Origin: Tatumella sp. JGM118
Lineage (GTDB): Bacteria; Pseudomonadota; Gammaproteobacteria; Enterobacterales; Enterobacteriaceae
DNA length: 64,000 bases
Reading direction: 5' to 3'
Assembly: GCF_018257515.1 (NCBI RefSeq)
Contig: NZ_JAERJR010000007.1
Location: 92,112-156,111, forward strand
Positions within the stretch are counted from its first letter, which is position 1. Each line of letters opens with the position of its first letter. A program made the position numbers and the translations under genes. This document shows, piece by piece, positions 18,587-28,009 of the stretch. The notes beneath the pieces were generated by a model. The model saw only the letters and a program-made list of their open reading frames with translations. It did not search any database and was not told where the DNA came from.

Positions 18587-19354
18587 ATGTCCCAGTCTGA
18601 GTATTACACAATCGGTGATATTTCAAGAGATTGTGCCATTAACCCGGTCACCTTACGCGCCTGGCAGCGGCGCTATGGCCTGATTACGCCGCACCGGACG
18701 CCCGGTGGCCACCGTCTCTACAGCGAAGCGGACCGGCAGAAAATACTGGAAATTAAACGCTGGATTGAAAGCGGATTACCGCCCGCCAAAGTAAAAGCAT
18801 TACTGGAGGGAGAAGCTACCGAGACCTGCAGTGAGTGGGCATTACGTCAGGATGAACTGCTGTCTGTACTGCGGAATAATCACCCGGCACGCTTGCGTCA
18901 GTGGATTTATTCTCTCGGGAAAGATAACCCGGCGGGCGTACTGATAGACCAGGTGTTTCTTCCGGTCCGTCAGAGGCTGATGCTGAACCAGCATACGGCC
19001 GCCTATATGAGCAGTTTACTGGATGGTGTTCTGATCGATTATGTCAGTTTTTCGCTGGCAGCCACGCGTAAACGTGCCGGTGAAGATGCCCTGCTTATCG
19101 GCTGGTCTAACCGTGACCGCCTCCGTCTGTGGCTCGAAAGCTGGCGTTTAACAGAACAAAACTGGCGGGTGACGGTGCTGGCTGAACCACTCAAGCTGAC
19201 TGACCCGCAACTGTTACCCCGTATGCAGATCTTTTTATGGACCGATAATCCACTCACCCGGGGACAGCAAAATCTGCTGGCAGAATGGCAGGAGAGTGGT
19301 TATAAGATTGAAGCACTTCACGGGTCAGCGTCTTCCTCTGCCGCGTTACGGTAA
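18587..19354 (+). CDS. mlrA: MerR-family curli/biofilm regulator MlrA
   Basis: DNA-binding activator that switches on csgD in the c-di-GMP-controlled curli and biofilm cascade of enterobacteria. The N-terminal MerR helix-turn-helix (YTIGDISRDCAINPVTLRAWQRRYGL) is followed by the dimerisation helix and a C-terminal B12-binding-like domain lacking cobalamin ligands. 255 residues (E. coli 243). Ribosome site AGGA lies 10 nt upstream. It is followed by the small gene yohO as in E. coli, although the E. coli pair lies near 47 min, not beside dinG. Confidence 0.88.
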   Translation: MSQSEYYTIGDISRDCAINPVTLRAWQRRYGLITPHRTPGGHRLYSEADRQKILEIKRWIESGLPPAKVKALLEGEATETCSEWALRQDELLSVLRNNHPARLRQWIYSLGKDNPAGVLIDQVFLPVRQRLMLNQHTAAYMSSLLDGVLIDYVSFSLAATRKRAGEDALLIGWSNRDRLRLWLESWRLTEQNWRVTVLAEPLKLTDPQLLPRMQIFLWTDNPLTRGQQNLLAEWQESGYKIEALHGSASSSAALR

Positions 19355-19416
19355 AGAGTGCAGACCGATCATCCTGGCCCGGGAGTCTCTTTTTCTGTTA
19401 ACGGAGTAGCACGGAC

Positions 19417-19521
19417 ATGAACTGGCAAAAAATCGGCATTACCTTTCTTTTCCTGCTGCTGGCTGTCGGGGGCATGGGCGGCCTGATGCTGGTAGGCTAT
19501 ACCATTATTCTCAGGTCCTGA
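19417..19521 (+). CDS. yohO: Small membrane protein YohO
   Basis: A 34-residue single-span membrane protein. It aligns over its full length with E. coli YohO (35 residues): shared KIG, FLF, GG-GG, ML-GYT and ILR positions. Function unknown. ATG has GGAG 11 nt upstream. It lies 62 nt after mlrA on the same strand, the E. coli arrangement. Confidence 0.85.
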   Translation: MNWQKIGITFLFLLLAVGGMGGLMLVGYTIILRS

Positions 19522-19550
19522 CCCCCGTAAGTTCCGGGCCTGCCCCGTCT

Positions 19551-20099
19551 TCAGGAGTCACAAGGCGGGTCCGCAGCCATGAAGGTGGGGTGATGGGCAA
19601 TCGCCTCTGACAACGTATAAATAAACCAGGGGGTAAAGCGCTCAGGACTGGCGGCCATTTCCCGTTGCAGCGCCTTCACGTTGCTGTATCGCCACGCATC
19701 AGCCTCTTCAATATTCAGTACCGGCGGCTCGTCAGTGATACCGAAAAAAATATGCCCGTATTCATGTTCCGTCAGACCATTGTGTAACGGCATGTTGTAG
19801 CTAATCTCGAACACCGGGTGCAGAGAGAGGCTCAGCCCCATTTCTTCACGTAAACGCCGTTCTGCCGCCTGCTGCGTCCCTTCGCCAGGAAAAGGATGAC
19901 CGCAGCAGGTATTGCTCCACAACCCTCCGCAATGGTATTTACTGGCCGCCCGACGCTGGAGCAGAAACTCTCCTTTGCGGTTAAAGACATAGACGGTCAC
20001 CGCGCGATGCAATAATCCTTTTTCATGCACTTCCAGTTTTTCCATTTTTCCTGTCGGAGTATCGTTTTTATCGACAAGAATAACTTCGATCGCTGACAT
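19551..20099 (-). CDS. idi: Isopentenyl-diphosphate delta-isomerase (type I)
   Basis: Nudix-fold enzyme that interconverts isopentenyl and dimethylallyl diphosphate, balancing the two C5 units for isoprenoid synthesis. 182 residues, E. coli length. It has the active-site segment GGLWSNTCCGHPFPGE with the catalytic Cys, the Nudix-like helix AAERRLREEMGL, and the EHEYGHIFFG metal/Glu motif. It lies 58 nt downstream of the MpaB-type oxygenase gene on the same strand, suggesting co-transcription. idi is not present at this site in E. coli. Confidence 0.94.
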   Translation of the reverse strand: MSAIEVILVDKNDTPTGKMEKLEVHEKGLLHRAVTVYVFNRKGEFLLQRRAASKYHCGGLWSNTCCGHPFPGEGTQQAAERRLREEMGLSLSLHPVFEISYNMPLHNGLTEHEYGHIFFGITDEPPVLNIEEADAWRYSNVKALQREMAASPERFTPWFIYTLSEAIAHHPTFMAADPPCDS

Positions 20100-20157
20100 A
20101 AGAATTCCTTAAAAAATCTTTAATGATTATACACTGCTGTCAGCATGCAGTGAATCA

Positions 20158-21030
20158 TCATCCCTCAGCCGATAACGCTGCCCTGCGTATCGCTTTAGCG
20201 CGTGCCCCGTCGGTCACTGCCCAGCGCAACAGCGCCGCCACCCCCTGCATACTGTAGCGTGTCATCTGTCGCCTTAAGCGGCTGGCCGGTGGCCTGCCAG
20301 GCACCGATGTCCATTCAGGCAGCAGATCGCCTCCGGCACGTAGCATAATATCCATGACCGGACGGGCTGCGACAGAGGGTGCCGGGGCCGAAAAAAGTAA
20401 CCGGCTGACTTCACAGGTTCGCTCATCAATACAGAGCTGAGGCCGCATCGCCTGCAGATATTCCTCCACTTCTGTGACTGTCACCGGAATATGCGTGGCT
20501 CCCAGCGCCTGTCCGGTCAGTGCCGCTTCCCGGTAATAGCGGTCTTGTTCCTCACGGCTCAGCAACGGGTTTTTGTAGCGCAGGTGAGCGGCAAGAAAAC
20601 TGTAAGTTTCGGCGACATGGACCCAGGTCAGCAACGCCGGGTCATCTGCCCGGTATTCCCGCCCCCGGGGGTCTTTCCCGGTGACATACCGATGGATTTT
20701 TTTCACTTTCTCTATCAGAGTGCAGGCATCCTGGCGGTTACCAAAACTGGTGACCGCAATAAACTGGCTGGTCCTGCGCAAGCGCCCGAACAAATCAGTC
20801 CGAAAGTCCGAATGATCCCGGACGCCGGCCAGTGCCAGCGGATGCTGCATCTGCAGAAGCAGCGCGGCTATCCCGCCACAGAGCATGGAGGGAAAGTCGC
20901 CATGAACTTCCCAGACCATACTCCCCGGGCCGAATAATCCCGGATCGCCGGGCGGCTGGCTGAGGTCAAACTCATTCAGTGACAAGCCGTTAAGACGCGA
21001 CACCTGCCGGGCAATTCTGTTACGGATCAT
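20158..21030 (-). CDS. MpaB/Lcp-type oxygenase (DUF2236)
   Basis: The family includes latex-clearing protein (a haem enzyme cleaving polyisoprene) and fungal MpaB (cleaves a farnesyl side chain). Family marks seen: GPGSMVWEVHGDFPSMLCGG, LLLQMQHPLALAGVRDHS, GRLRRTSQFIAVTSFG and WVHVAETYSF, whose His is the likely haem ligand. The 290-residue length is typical. There is no signal peptide, so it is cytosolic or membrane-associated. The ribosome site AGGAGAGG is strong. Its position just upstream of idi suggests an isoprenoid substrate; this is inference. Confidence 0.8.
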   Translation of the reverse strand: MIRNRIARQVSRLNGLSLNEFDLSQPPGDPGLFGPGSMVWEVHGDFPSMLCGGIAALLLQMQHPLALAGVRDHSDFRTDLFGRLRRTSQFIAVTSFGNRQDACTLIEKVKKIHRYVTGKDPRGREYRADDPALLTWVHVAETYSFLAAHLRYKNPLLSREEQDRYYREAALTGQALGATHIPVTVTEVEEYLQAMRPQLCIDERTCEVSRLLFSAPAPSVAARPVMDIMLRAGGDLLPEWTSVPGRPPASRLRRQMTRYSMQGVAALLRWAVTDGARAKAIRRAALSAEG

Positions 21031-21087
21031 ACCTCTCCTGCCGTCTCATCAGGGGAAACAGACCGCCGGCGCAGGGCCGGCGATACA

Positions 21088-23382
21088 TTAGCGCAGGGTG
21101 AAGACTGTTTTCTGCGTTCTGACCGAATCCAGTCCTATCATCAGATTAAATTTTCCGGGTTCTGCCACATAGTGCATCTGCGGGTCCCAAAACTTAAGCT
21201 CGTCCGTGGTAATCCTGAAGCTGACACGCTGTGACTGCCCTGCATCGAGCTGTATTCTGCGGAAATCTTTTAATTCCTCGACCGGACGGCTAAGGCTGGC
21301 GACCGGATCATTCAGGTACATCTGAACCACGGTCGCTCCGGACCGTTTACCCGTGTTGGTTACCGTCACGCTGGCCTGCAGACTGCCTCCGGCACTGAAA
21401 GCCGGTGCTGAAAGTGTGACCGGAGAGACGGTAAAAGTGGTGTAGCTCAGGCCATACCCAAACGGATAGAGCGGACCATTGATCGCGTCATAATAGTGTG
21501 AAGTATATTTATCAGGATGCAGATAGTTATACGGTCGGCCGGTGGGCAGATGGTTATAATATATCGGTAATTGTCCGACAGAGCGCGGGAAGCTTACCGG
21601 TAACTTTCCGGAAGGATTCACATCGCCGAACAGCACATCAGCAATGGCATGGCCCCCTTCCGTACCACTGAACCAGGTCTCCAGAATCGCATCGGCCTGA
21701 TCGGCCTGATGGCTGATATCCAGAGGCCGGCCATTCATCAGCACGATCACCAGTGGTTTCCCTGTGGCTTTTAAGGCATCCAGTAACTGGCGCTGGGCCT
21801 GCGGAATACGGATGTCACTGCGGCTGGAGGCTTCATGGGCCATCCCCTGAGATTCACCGACCGCAGCCACGACCACATCGGCTTTACGCGCCATATCGAC
21901 CGCATTCTCTATCAGTTGCTGCGGGGATTGCTTATCTACCGTCACCGCAGGTTCATAGCTGTTCAGAAATTTTTGTACCTGCGGGTTGTCCGTGATATTT
22001 GAGCCTTTAGCATAGAGTAACGTCGCTTTCCCCTGCAGAGCTTCTTCCATTCCCTGACGTAAGGTCACCGATTGGCCTGCCACCCCGGCGGCTGACCAGC
22101 TCCCCATAATATCCCGCTGACTGTCTGCCAGCGGTCCGATCAGCGCAATCGTGCCCTGCTTTTTCAACGGCAGGATATCCAGCCGGTTTTTCAGCAATAC
22201 CAGGGTTTCAGCGGCGACATCGCGGGCCGGACGACGATGGAGACGGTTTTCTGCATTGGTATCTGCCGGGTCATCTTTGGCCGGGCCGAGATGCCGGTAA
22301 GGGTCACTGAATAGCCCCATATCATATTTCACATTCAGAACATGGCGGGTAGCATCGTCGATCTCCGCCAGGGTGACCGCCCCGCTTTTGACCAGCCCCG
22401 GCAGGTACTGGCTGTAATATTGATCGCTCATGCTCATATCAATGCCGGACGTAATAGCAATACGGACCGCATCCTCAGGGTCACTGGCGACGCCGTGCTG
22501 AATCAGCTCTTTAATGGCACCATGGTCACTGATGGTGATGCCTTTAAATTTCCACTGCTGACGTAAGATATCTTTTAATAACCAGCCATCGGCCGTGGCG
22601 GGAACCCCGTTTATGGAGTTCAGTGCCACCATGACCCCGCCACTGCCGGCATCCAGAGCCGCTTTATAAGGAGGCAGATACTCCTGGAACATACGCTGAG
22701 GGCTCATATCGACCGAGTTATATTCCCGTCCGCCCTCGACGGCCCCATAGAGTGCAAAGTGTTTCACCGTGGTCATCAGCGAATAGCGGTCGGCGGGGCT
22801 GGTTCCCTGCATGGCGGTCACCATCGCCTGCCCCATCCGCGCAGTCAGCAGGGTATCTTCGCCAAATCCTTCCGACATCCGGCCCCAGCGGGGTTCATGG
22901 CTGACATCCACCATCGGTGCCCATGTCATGTTCAGCCCGTCATCCGCCGCCTCGTAGGCTGAAATACGGCCAACGGTTTTTACCGCATTCACATCCCAGC
23001 TGGCGGCCAGACCGAGCGGAATAGGAAATATCGTTCGCTGTCCATGCACCACATCATAAGCAAAAAATAACGGGATTTTCAGCCGGCTCAACTGCATCAC
23101 CTGATCCTGCATCGCACGGATATCCGGTCGGGTAACCGTGTTAAAAATTGCCCCGACCTGCCCCTGGCGGATCATGTCACGGATGGCAGACTTCGGATTA
23201 TCCGGGCCTACGCTTATCAGTCTGAGCTGACCAATTTTTTCATTGAGTGTCATTTGTGACAGGAGCCGGGTGACAAACGCATCCCGTGCCTGTTCATCCG
23301 GGACACCGGAGCCTGCGGGGCTGGCTGCCAATGCGGCAGGGATCGAAAAACTTATCGCCAGTAACGGGTAAAACCATTTCAT
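21088..23382 (-). CDS. bglX: Periplasmic beta-glucosidase BglX
   Basis: Glycoside hydrolase family 3 enzyme exported to the periplasm, hydrolysing beta-linked glucosides. 764 residues (E. coli 765). It has an N-terminal signal peptide (MKWFYPLLAISFSIPAALAA), the GH3 catalytic barrel with the nucleophile Asp in GITISDHGAIKEL, the GH3 C-terminal domain (QTVLLKN-like block, VVAAVGESQGMAHEASSR) and a fibronectin-III-like C-terminus. A GC hairpin (21064-21083) after the stop may be a weak terminator before the MpaB-type gene. Confidence 0.93.
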   Translation of the reverse strand: MKWFYPLLAISFSIPAALAASPAGSGVPDEQARDAFVTRLLSQMTLNEKIGQLRLISVGPDNPKSAIRDMIRQGQVGAIFNTVTRPDIRAMQDQVMQLSRLKIPLFFAYDVVHGQRTIFPIPLGLAASWDVNAVKTVGRISAYEAADDGLNMTWAPMVDVSHEPRWGRMSEGFGEDTLLTARMGQAMVTAMQGTSPADRYSLMTTVKHFALYGAVEGGREYNSVDMSPQRMFQEYLPPYKAALDAGSGGVMVALNSINGVPATADGWLLKDILRQQWKFKGITISDHGAIKELIQHGVASDPEDAVRIAITSGIDMSMSDQYYSQYLPGLVKSGAVTLAEIDDATRHVLNVKYDMGLFSDPYRHLGPAKDDPADTNAENRLHRRPARDVAAETLVLLKNRLDILPLKKQGTIALIGPLADSQRDIMGSWSAAGVAGQSVTLRQGMEEALQGKATLLYAKGSNITDNPQVQKFLNSYEPAVTVDKQSPQQLIENAVDMARKADVVVAAVGESQGMAHEASSRSDIRIPQAQRQLLDALKATGKPLVIVLMNGRPLDISHQADQADAILETWFSGTEGGHAIADVLFGDVNPSGKLPVSFPRSVGQLPIYYNHLPTGRPYNYLHPDKYTSHYYDAINGPLYPFGYGLSYTTFTVSPVTLSAPAFSAGGSLQASVTVTNTGKRSGATVVQMYLNDPVASLSRPVEELKDFRRIQLDAGQSQRVSFRITTDELKFWDPQMHYVAEPGKFNLMIGLDSVRTQKTVFTLR

Positions 23383-23534
23383 AGTCAGGCTCTCAGAGAC
23401 GGGCAGCTGTCAGGGACCGGCACAGAGTTATACTGAACCGGGATAGGGTCGGTCCTGAAAAGGATAGCATGCAGAGCGTATTACGGGGAGTGAACGGGCC
23501 CCTGAACTGCAAGCCCGATCAAAGAGATAGCCGG

Positions 23535-25958
23535 TTATTCCGTCGGTCCGGGGATTAACGACTCTTTCTTCTGTTCGATAACCATCGTCTGCGGAGAAGA
23601 TAACGGTACATCGGAGTGGCGTAACCGCACCAGAATTTCGAACAGTAACTCACTTTTCACCGAGGATATCTGCCGTTGCGTAGCCACATTCCCGGTCACA
23701 CTCAGTGAGATCCCCTGGGCGGAAAGATCTTTAAAACTGACCGACGGTGCCGGAGTTTCAAGGATACGTTCGTTATCCTGATAAACTCCCAGTAAAATGT
23801 CTTTCACTTTCACCGGATCAATATCGAGCGGGAATACCAGCGGGATGGTCACTACCCCCTCGGCATTTCCCATCGTGGCGTTACGGACATTCTGTGAGAT
23901 CAGCTGTGAGTTCGGGACAATTACCGTCGATTTATCCGAGAGCTGGATTTCGGTCGCCCGGACATTGATACGACGGATATCCCCTTCATAACCGCTGATC
24001 CCCACCAGGTCGCCGACTTTTACCGGACGTTCGGTGAGCAGAATCAGACCGGAAATAAAGTTTTTAACGATCTCCTGTAAACCAAAACCGATACCGACCG
24101 ACAGCGCACTGACAATCCAGGCCAGTTTATTCCACTGCACCCCCATCACCGAAAGCGCCAGCAGGATCACCAGCACATAACCGACATTGGTAAACAAGGT
24201 GATGATAGAAACCTGCATCCCCTTGTCCATTTCGGTCTTGGGCAGGAAATCCTGATCCAGCCAGCGACGGACCGCCCGCAGAACATAAATGCCGGCCACT
24301 AACGGAATCACGGCTGTGACCACCTGCGAAGGGACGATATTCAGTTTTTCCAGCCCTTTCCCGCCCCAGAATGCAATCGCTTTTTGCAGCATTTCAGTCG
24401 GAGAGGTCGAGGAGATGGTGCCATTCAATAACGCGAAGATAAGCAATAACACCAGAAAGGATTTCAGTAATGCCGATAATAATGAGGCTATCTGATATAA
24501 ATAGCGCTCATCAATATCCAGTGTACTTTGCACGCGCTGGCCACATGCATTTCCGGTGGAGAATATTGCCTCGCAACTGTCTGTCGTCAGGCGGGTAAGC
24601 AGATAAAAAGAGCTGAGCAGGATCCCAATCCAAACCACCTCATAACTCAGGAAACGCCCGAAAGTCACATAACCGATCAGTAATGCCACCAGGATAGACA
24701 CTCCGGCCAGGAACAGCGACAGTTCAATGACTCCGGCCAGGGTGGAACGTGTTTCGGCGGGTGTATCATCGTTCTGAATCCGGCGGCGGGTACGATTAAT
24801 ACGTATCACAATCATTACCGCAAACAGACCAATCACCAGCGCGGTCAGCCCGTTACCGAAGATGGTGGTACTGACACTGGTACCGACAGTGTAGTTAAAC
24901 GATTCCATCGCCTGGAAAATACACACCATCAAAGCGATAAGGGTCGGAAAAGGCTTCAATGCATTCGCCACCCCATTACTGATATTCGCCAGACGCCAGG
25001 TCGGTCGCCGTGTGGACAGGAAGGCACGTCCCAGCCCTGCAATCAGGCCGCAGATAATACTCAGCTGCACCAGTCGTGACACATACTCCTGCACATCGTC
25101 ACCGGCCGTTTCATTACGGGTAAACGCCAGCGCAATAAAGTTAAATGACAGTACGATGGCCAATAGTGTGGTTAAGGCGATGGCGGTTGCCAGAAAACTG
25201 CGCCTCAGACGCCCTTCAGGCATCTTATGGATGCTGACCCAGGCGAGAAATTCTTCCGCATAACGGCGTCCCGGATACATCACCAGTATTGCGGCCAGTA
25301 CCCAGAAAATGGTGCCGATCCGCGCATCCGGACTCCATGAAAGCGCGGCGGTATCCAGTAATTCCTGACCGAAGCGCTCTAATTTTTCCTGGTCAAAAGA
25401 ATTGCTGTCATAGAGGGGTTGCCAGAACGTTGCCGACAGGATACTGCCGGAATTAAGGGCCAGCTGTGTTCTTAGCTGGTCGCGGCGCAGGTTAAGGATC
25501 TGCGCAGACAGGTTAAGCGCACCGTTCTTCAGCGCGGTCGCCTGCTTTATCTGGTTATCCAGTGTTTTTTTCTGCTCTCCCAGTATCCGTCGTTTGCTGG
25601 TGACATCGGCGGTTTCTTTCACACCGCTGCCCGGTGCGGGAGCCGGACCCAGCACCGCCAGCTGTGCATCTATTTTCTGGCTTTGGGGCTGCAGGCTCTG
25701 GGCCAGCGTATTGGCATTGTCCGAGAGGTCCTGTGCCATATCATTCAGCTGGCTCAGGGTGACATCCGGAGTCGACCCGGAGACCTGGCCCTTAATTTTA
25801 TCGAGGATCACCTGCATTTTAGCCAGTTCACGGCCCGCATCGATATGAGGAGCCGGCTCTGCCTGTGCAGAATCCGTCGTATCAGCCAGCGCAATCGCAG
25901 AAAACTGACAGGTGAACAGCAGTAACATAACGCTGAGAAGGGTCGGGAAAATACGCAT
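23535..25958 (-). CDS. DUF3772-type MscS mechanosensitive channel
   Basis: Large MscS-family channel. A signal peptide (residues 1-25, ending ALA-D) leads to a periplasmic DUF3772 region with coiled-coil character (about 40-200), then about ten hydrophobic segments, and the MscS core with GIGFGLQEIVKNFISGLILL and GDLVGISGYEGDIRRINVRATEI near residue 640-700, followed by the cytoplasmic vestibule. 807 residues, larger than YbiO (741) and smaller than MscK/MscM. A role in osmotic shock release is expected for the family. A named E. coli orthologue is not clear. Confidence 0.85.
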   Translation of the reverse strand: MRIFPTLLSVMLLLFTCQFSAIALADTTDSAQAEPAPHIDAGRELAKMQVILDKIKGQVSGSTPDVTLSQLNDMAQDLSDNANTLAQSLQPQSQKIDAQLAVLGPAPAPGSGVKETADVTSKRRILGEQKKTLDNQIKQATALKNGALNLSAQILNLRRDQLRTQLALNSGSILSATFWQPLYDSNSFDQEKLERFGQELLDTAALSWSPDARIGTIFWVLAAILVMYPGRRYAEEFLAWVSIHKMPEGRLRRSFLATAIALTTLLAIVLSFNFIALAFTRNETAGDDVQEYVSRLVQLSIICGLIAGLGRAFLSTRRPTWRLANISNGVANALKPFPTLIALMVCIFQAMESFNYTVGTSVSTTIFGNGLTALVIGLFAVMIVIRINRTRRRIQNDDTPAETRSTLAGVIELSLFLAGVSILVALLIGYVTFGRFLSYEVVWIGILLSSFYLLTRLTTDSCEAIFSTGNACGQRVQSTLDIDERYLYQIASLLSALLKSFLVLLLIFALLNGTISSTSPTEMLQKAIAFWGGKGLEKLNIVPSQVVTAVIPLVAGIYVLRAVRRWLDQDFLPKTEMDKGMQVSIITLFTNVGYVLVILLALSVMGVQWNKLAWIVSALSVGIGFGLQEIVKNFISGLILLTERPVKVGDLVGISGYEGDIRRINVRATEIQLSDKSTVIVPNSQLISQNVRNATMGNAEGVVTIPLVFPLDIDPVKVKDILLGVYQDNERILETPAPSVSFKDLSAQGISLSVTGNVATQRQISSVKSELLFEILVRLRHSDVPLSSPQTMVIEQKKESLIPGPTE

Positions 25959-26098
25959 AATGACCTTATACCCCGGAACGATTACGGTGAAGTTGTCAAA
26001 AATGATCAGAGAATCAGTTGTAGTGAATTATTCCGGGACATGCCATCGGAATGGTACGGAAAACACGCCGGGCAGGGTACCCGGCATGTCCGGACATG

Positions 26099-27007
26099 TT
26101 ATAACGCTTTCTCTTTCTTATACGCCAGCGCAGACGCCGGTACCGGCGCTGATTTTCCGGTTTCCAGAAAGCTACGGATGCGGTTCGCGTCAGCAAAATG
26201 GGTATATTTTCCGAAAGCATCGAGCACCACTAATGCCACCGGCCGGCCATTAATTTCTGTGCGCATGGCCAGGCAATGCCCCGCTTCATCCGTGTAACCG
26301 GTTTTTGTTAACCGGATGTCCCATGTTTTATTATAAACCAGATGATTCGTATTACGGAAAGGCAGTGCGTACGACGGATGACTGAAGATTGCGGTATCTT
26401 CCGGGGTCCGGCTCAGTTCACCGATCAGCGGATACTTTTCGGTAGCTTTCAGTAATTTCACCAAATCTGCCGCCGTAGACACATTGTGTATCGACAGCCC
26501 GGTCGGTTCCACATAGTGAGTCTGCGTCATCCCCAGAGTGCGCGCCTTAGCGTTCATCGCCCGGATAAAGGCCTGATATCCTCCGGGATAGTGTGCCGCC
26601 AGGCTGGCCGCTGCACGGTTTTCTGACGACATCAGCGCCAGCAATATCATATTGCGGCGACTGATTTCACTGTTCAGTTTCACCCGCGAAAACACACCGC
26701 GCATTTCCGGTGTCTGGCTGATATCCACATTAATGATCTGGTCCAGCGGCTGTTTCGCATCCAGCACCACCATAACGGTCATCAGTTTGGTTAAGGAGGC
26801 GATAGGCCGGACGCGGTCCGGATGGCTGGAAAAGAGGACTTTATTGGTTTTAAGATCGAGCACCATCGCACTGCCGGACGCTATCCGGGGCTGCAGCGCG
26901 GCATTGACATCGGGAGTGCTGCGCTCAGCACTCGCAGGCAATACGGTCAGGGTCGCCGGTGAAATTAATGCAAAAATAAGTAAAGAATGGCGTAAATTTA
27001 AAGACAT
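26099..27007 (-). CDS. pbpG: D-alanyl-D-alanine endopeptidase (PBP7)
   Basis: Periplasmic penicillin-binding protein that cuts DD-crosslinks in peptidoglycan. It has a signal peptide, the catalytic SLTK in [17 protein letters not shown] in [12 protein letters not shown] and KTG in [11 protein letters not shown]. An open frame extends 30 codons further upstream, but ATG at 27007 gives the family-like hydrophobic N-terminus ([14 protein letters not shown]) and 302 residues (E. coli 310). The E. coli neighbours bglX and yohD are also here. Confidence 0.93.
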   Translation of the reverse strand: MSLNLRHSLLIFALISPATLTVLPASAERSTPDVNAALQPRIASGSAMVLDLKTNKVLFSSHPDRVRPIASLTKLMTVMVVLDAKQPLDQIINVDISQTPEMRGVFSRVKLNSEISRRNMILLALMSSENRAAASLAAHYPGGYQAFIRAMNAKARTLGMTQTHYVEPTGLSIHNVSTAADLVKLLKATEKYPLIGELSRTPEDTAIFSHPSYALPFRNTNHLVYNKTWDIRLTKTGYTDEAGHCLAMRTEINGRPVALVVLDAFGKYTHFADANRIRSFLETGKSAPVPASALAYKKEKAL

Positions 27008-27272
27008 GTTATTAATGATACCGTGATGTTTTTTATGACTGTGCAGACACAGGCCGCCGCCCGGTATTATCGAGTGGTTAGCTGGCGGCAGCATCATACG
27101 CTGATCATCACAAAAAAACTTAAAGTAACGGAAATTTGAGGACCACGGAATTTGTAAGTAAGTCTGACAAAATTAGCCGGTTTACTGCCGCGTGATCCCG
27201 GGAACATCATCGCACCGGAACGAAATGCCGTGTAAACTTACCTTACCGTTGAACAATACAGGGACCTCAGCG

Positions 27273-27848
27273 TTGCATATTGATATTAACTCTTTGATTT
27301 CACACTATGGTTATCTTGCGCTACTGATAGGTTGTGTCGCGGAAGGTGAAACATTTGTTCTGCTTGGGGGCGTCGCAGCCCATAAGGGATTATTACATTT
27401 TGCCGGCGTTGTCGCGGCGGCGATGGCTGGCGGCATTATTGGTGACCAGTTACTCTACTGGCTAGGAAAGCGTTATGGCACCCGAATTATTTCCAGGTTC
27501 ACAAACCATCAGGATAAAGTGGAAAAAGCCACACAGCTTATTCATCGTCATCCCAGCCTGTTTGTGATTGGTGTCCGTTTTATGTATGGCTTCCGGATCA
27601 TCGGCCCCATTATTATCGGTTCCAGCCAGCTGTCTCCGCGCCGTTTTCTGATTTTTAATGTGATCGGCGCCTTTGTCTGGGCGATGTTGTTCGTCAGTCT
27701 GGGATACTTTGCCGGAAAGCTAATCGCTCCATGGCTCGATAAACTGGATAACTATCTGAAACCTTTGTTCTGGGTTGCAGGATTGGCCGTGGTGTTGTAC
27801 ATAGTCTGGAAAGGGATACGCTTTTTAAAACAGCGGAAACAGCAGTAA
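27273..27848 (+). CDS. yohD: DedA-family membrane protein (YohD-like)
   Basis: DedA proteins are inner-membrane lipid-carrier or phospholipid flippases needed for envelope homeostasis. The protein resembles E. coli YohD along its length: INSLISHYGYLALLIG, AEGETFVLLGG, GDQLLYWLGKRYG, RFMYGFRIIGP and GYFAGKLIAPWL. TTG at 27273 (AGGGA 8 nt upstream) gives MHIDINSLI, matching MDLNTLI of YohD, and 191 residues (E. coli 192). Upstream GTG or ATG codons would add an unmatched tail. It diverges from pbpG. Confidence 0.85.
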   Translation: MHIDINSLISHYGYLALLIGCVAEGETFVLLGGVAAHKGLLHFAGVVAAAMAGGIIGDQLLYWLGKRYGTRIISRFTNHQDKVEKATQLIHRHPSLFVIGVRFMYGFRIIGPIIIGSSQLSPRRFLIFNVIGAFVWAMLFVSLGYFAGKLIAPWLDKLDNYLKPLFWVAGLAVVLYIVWKGIRFLKQRKQQ

Positions 27849-28009
27849 CCGGGTGTTTGACGGAAGACGCTCTGCAGTAAAATGCTCCGCTATAAAATGC
27901 AGGTTCCGGAGATTCGTTTAAGCGCATATACTGTGCAGCCAGCGATTATTAACGGCCCCGTACATTACTATTAACACGCCCGCTTCAGGCACTAATATAC
28001 TGAATAAAT

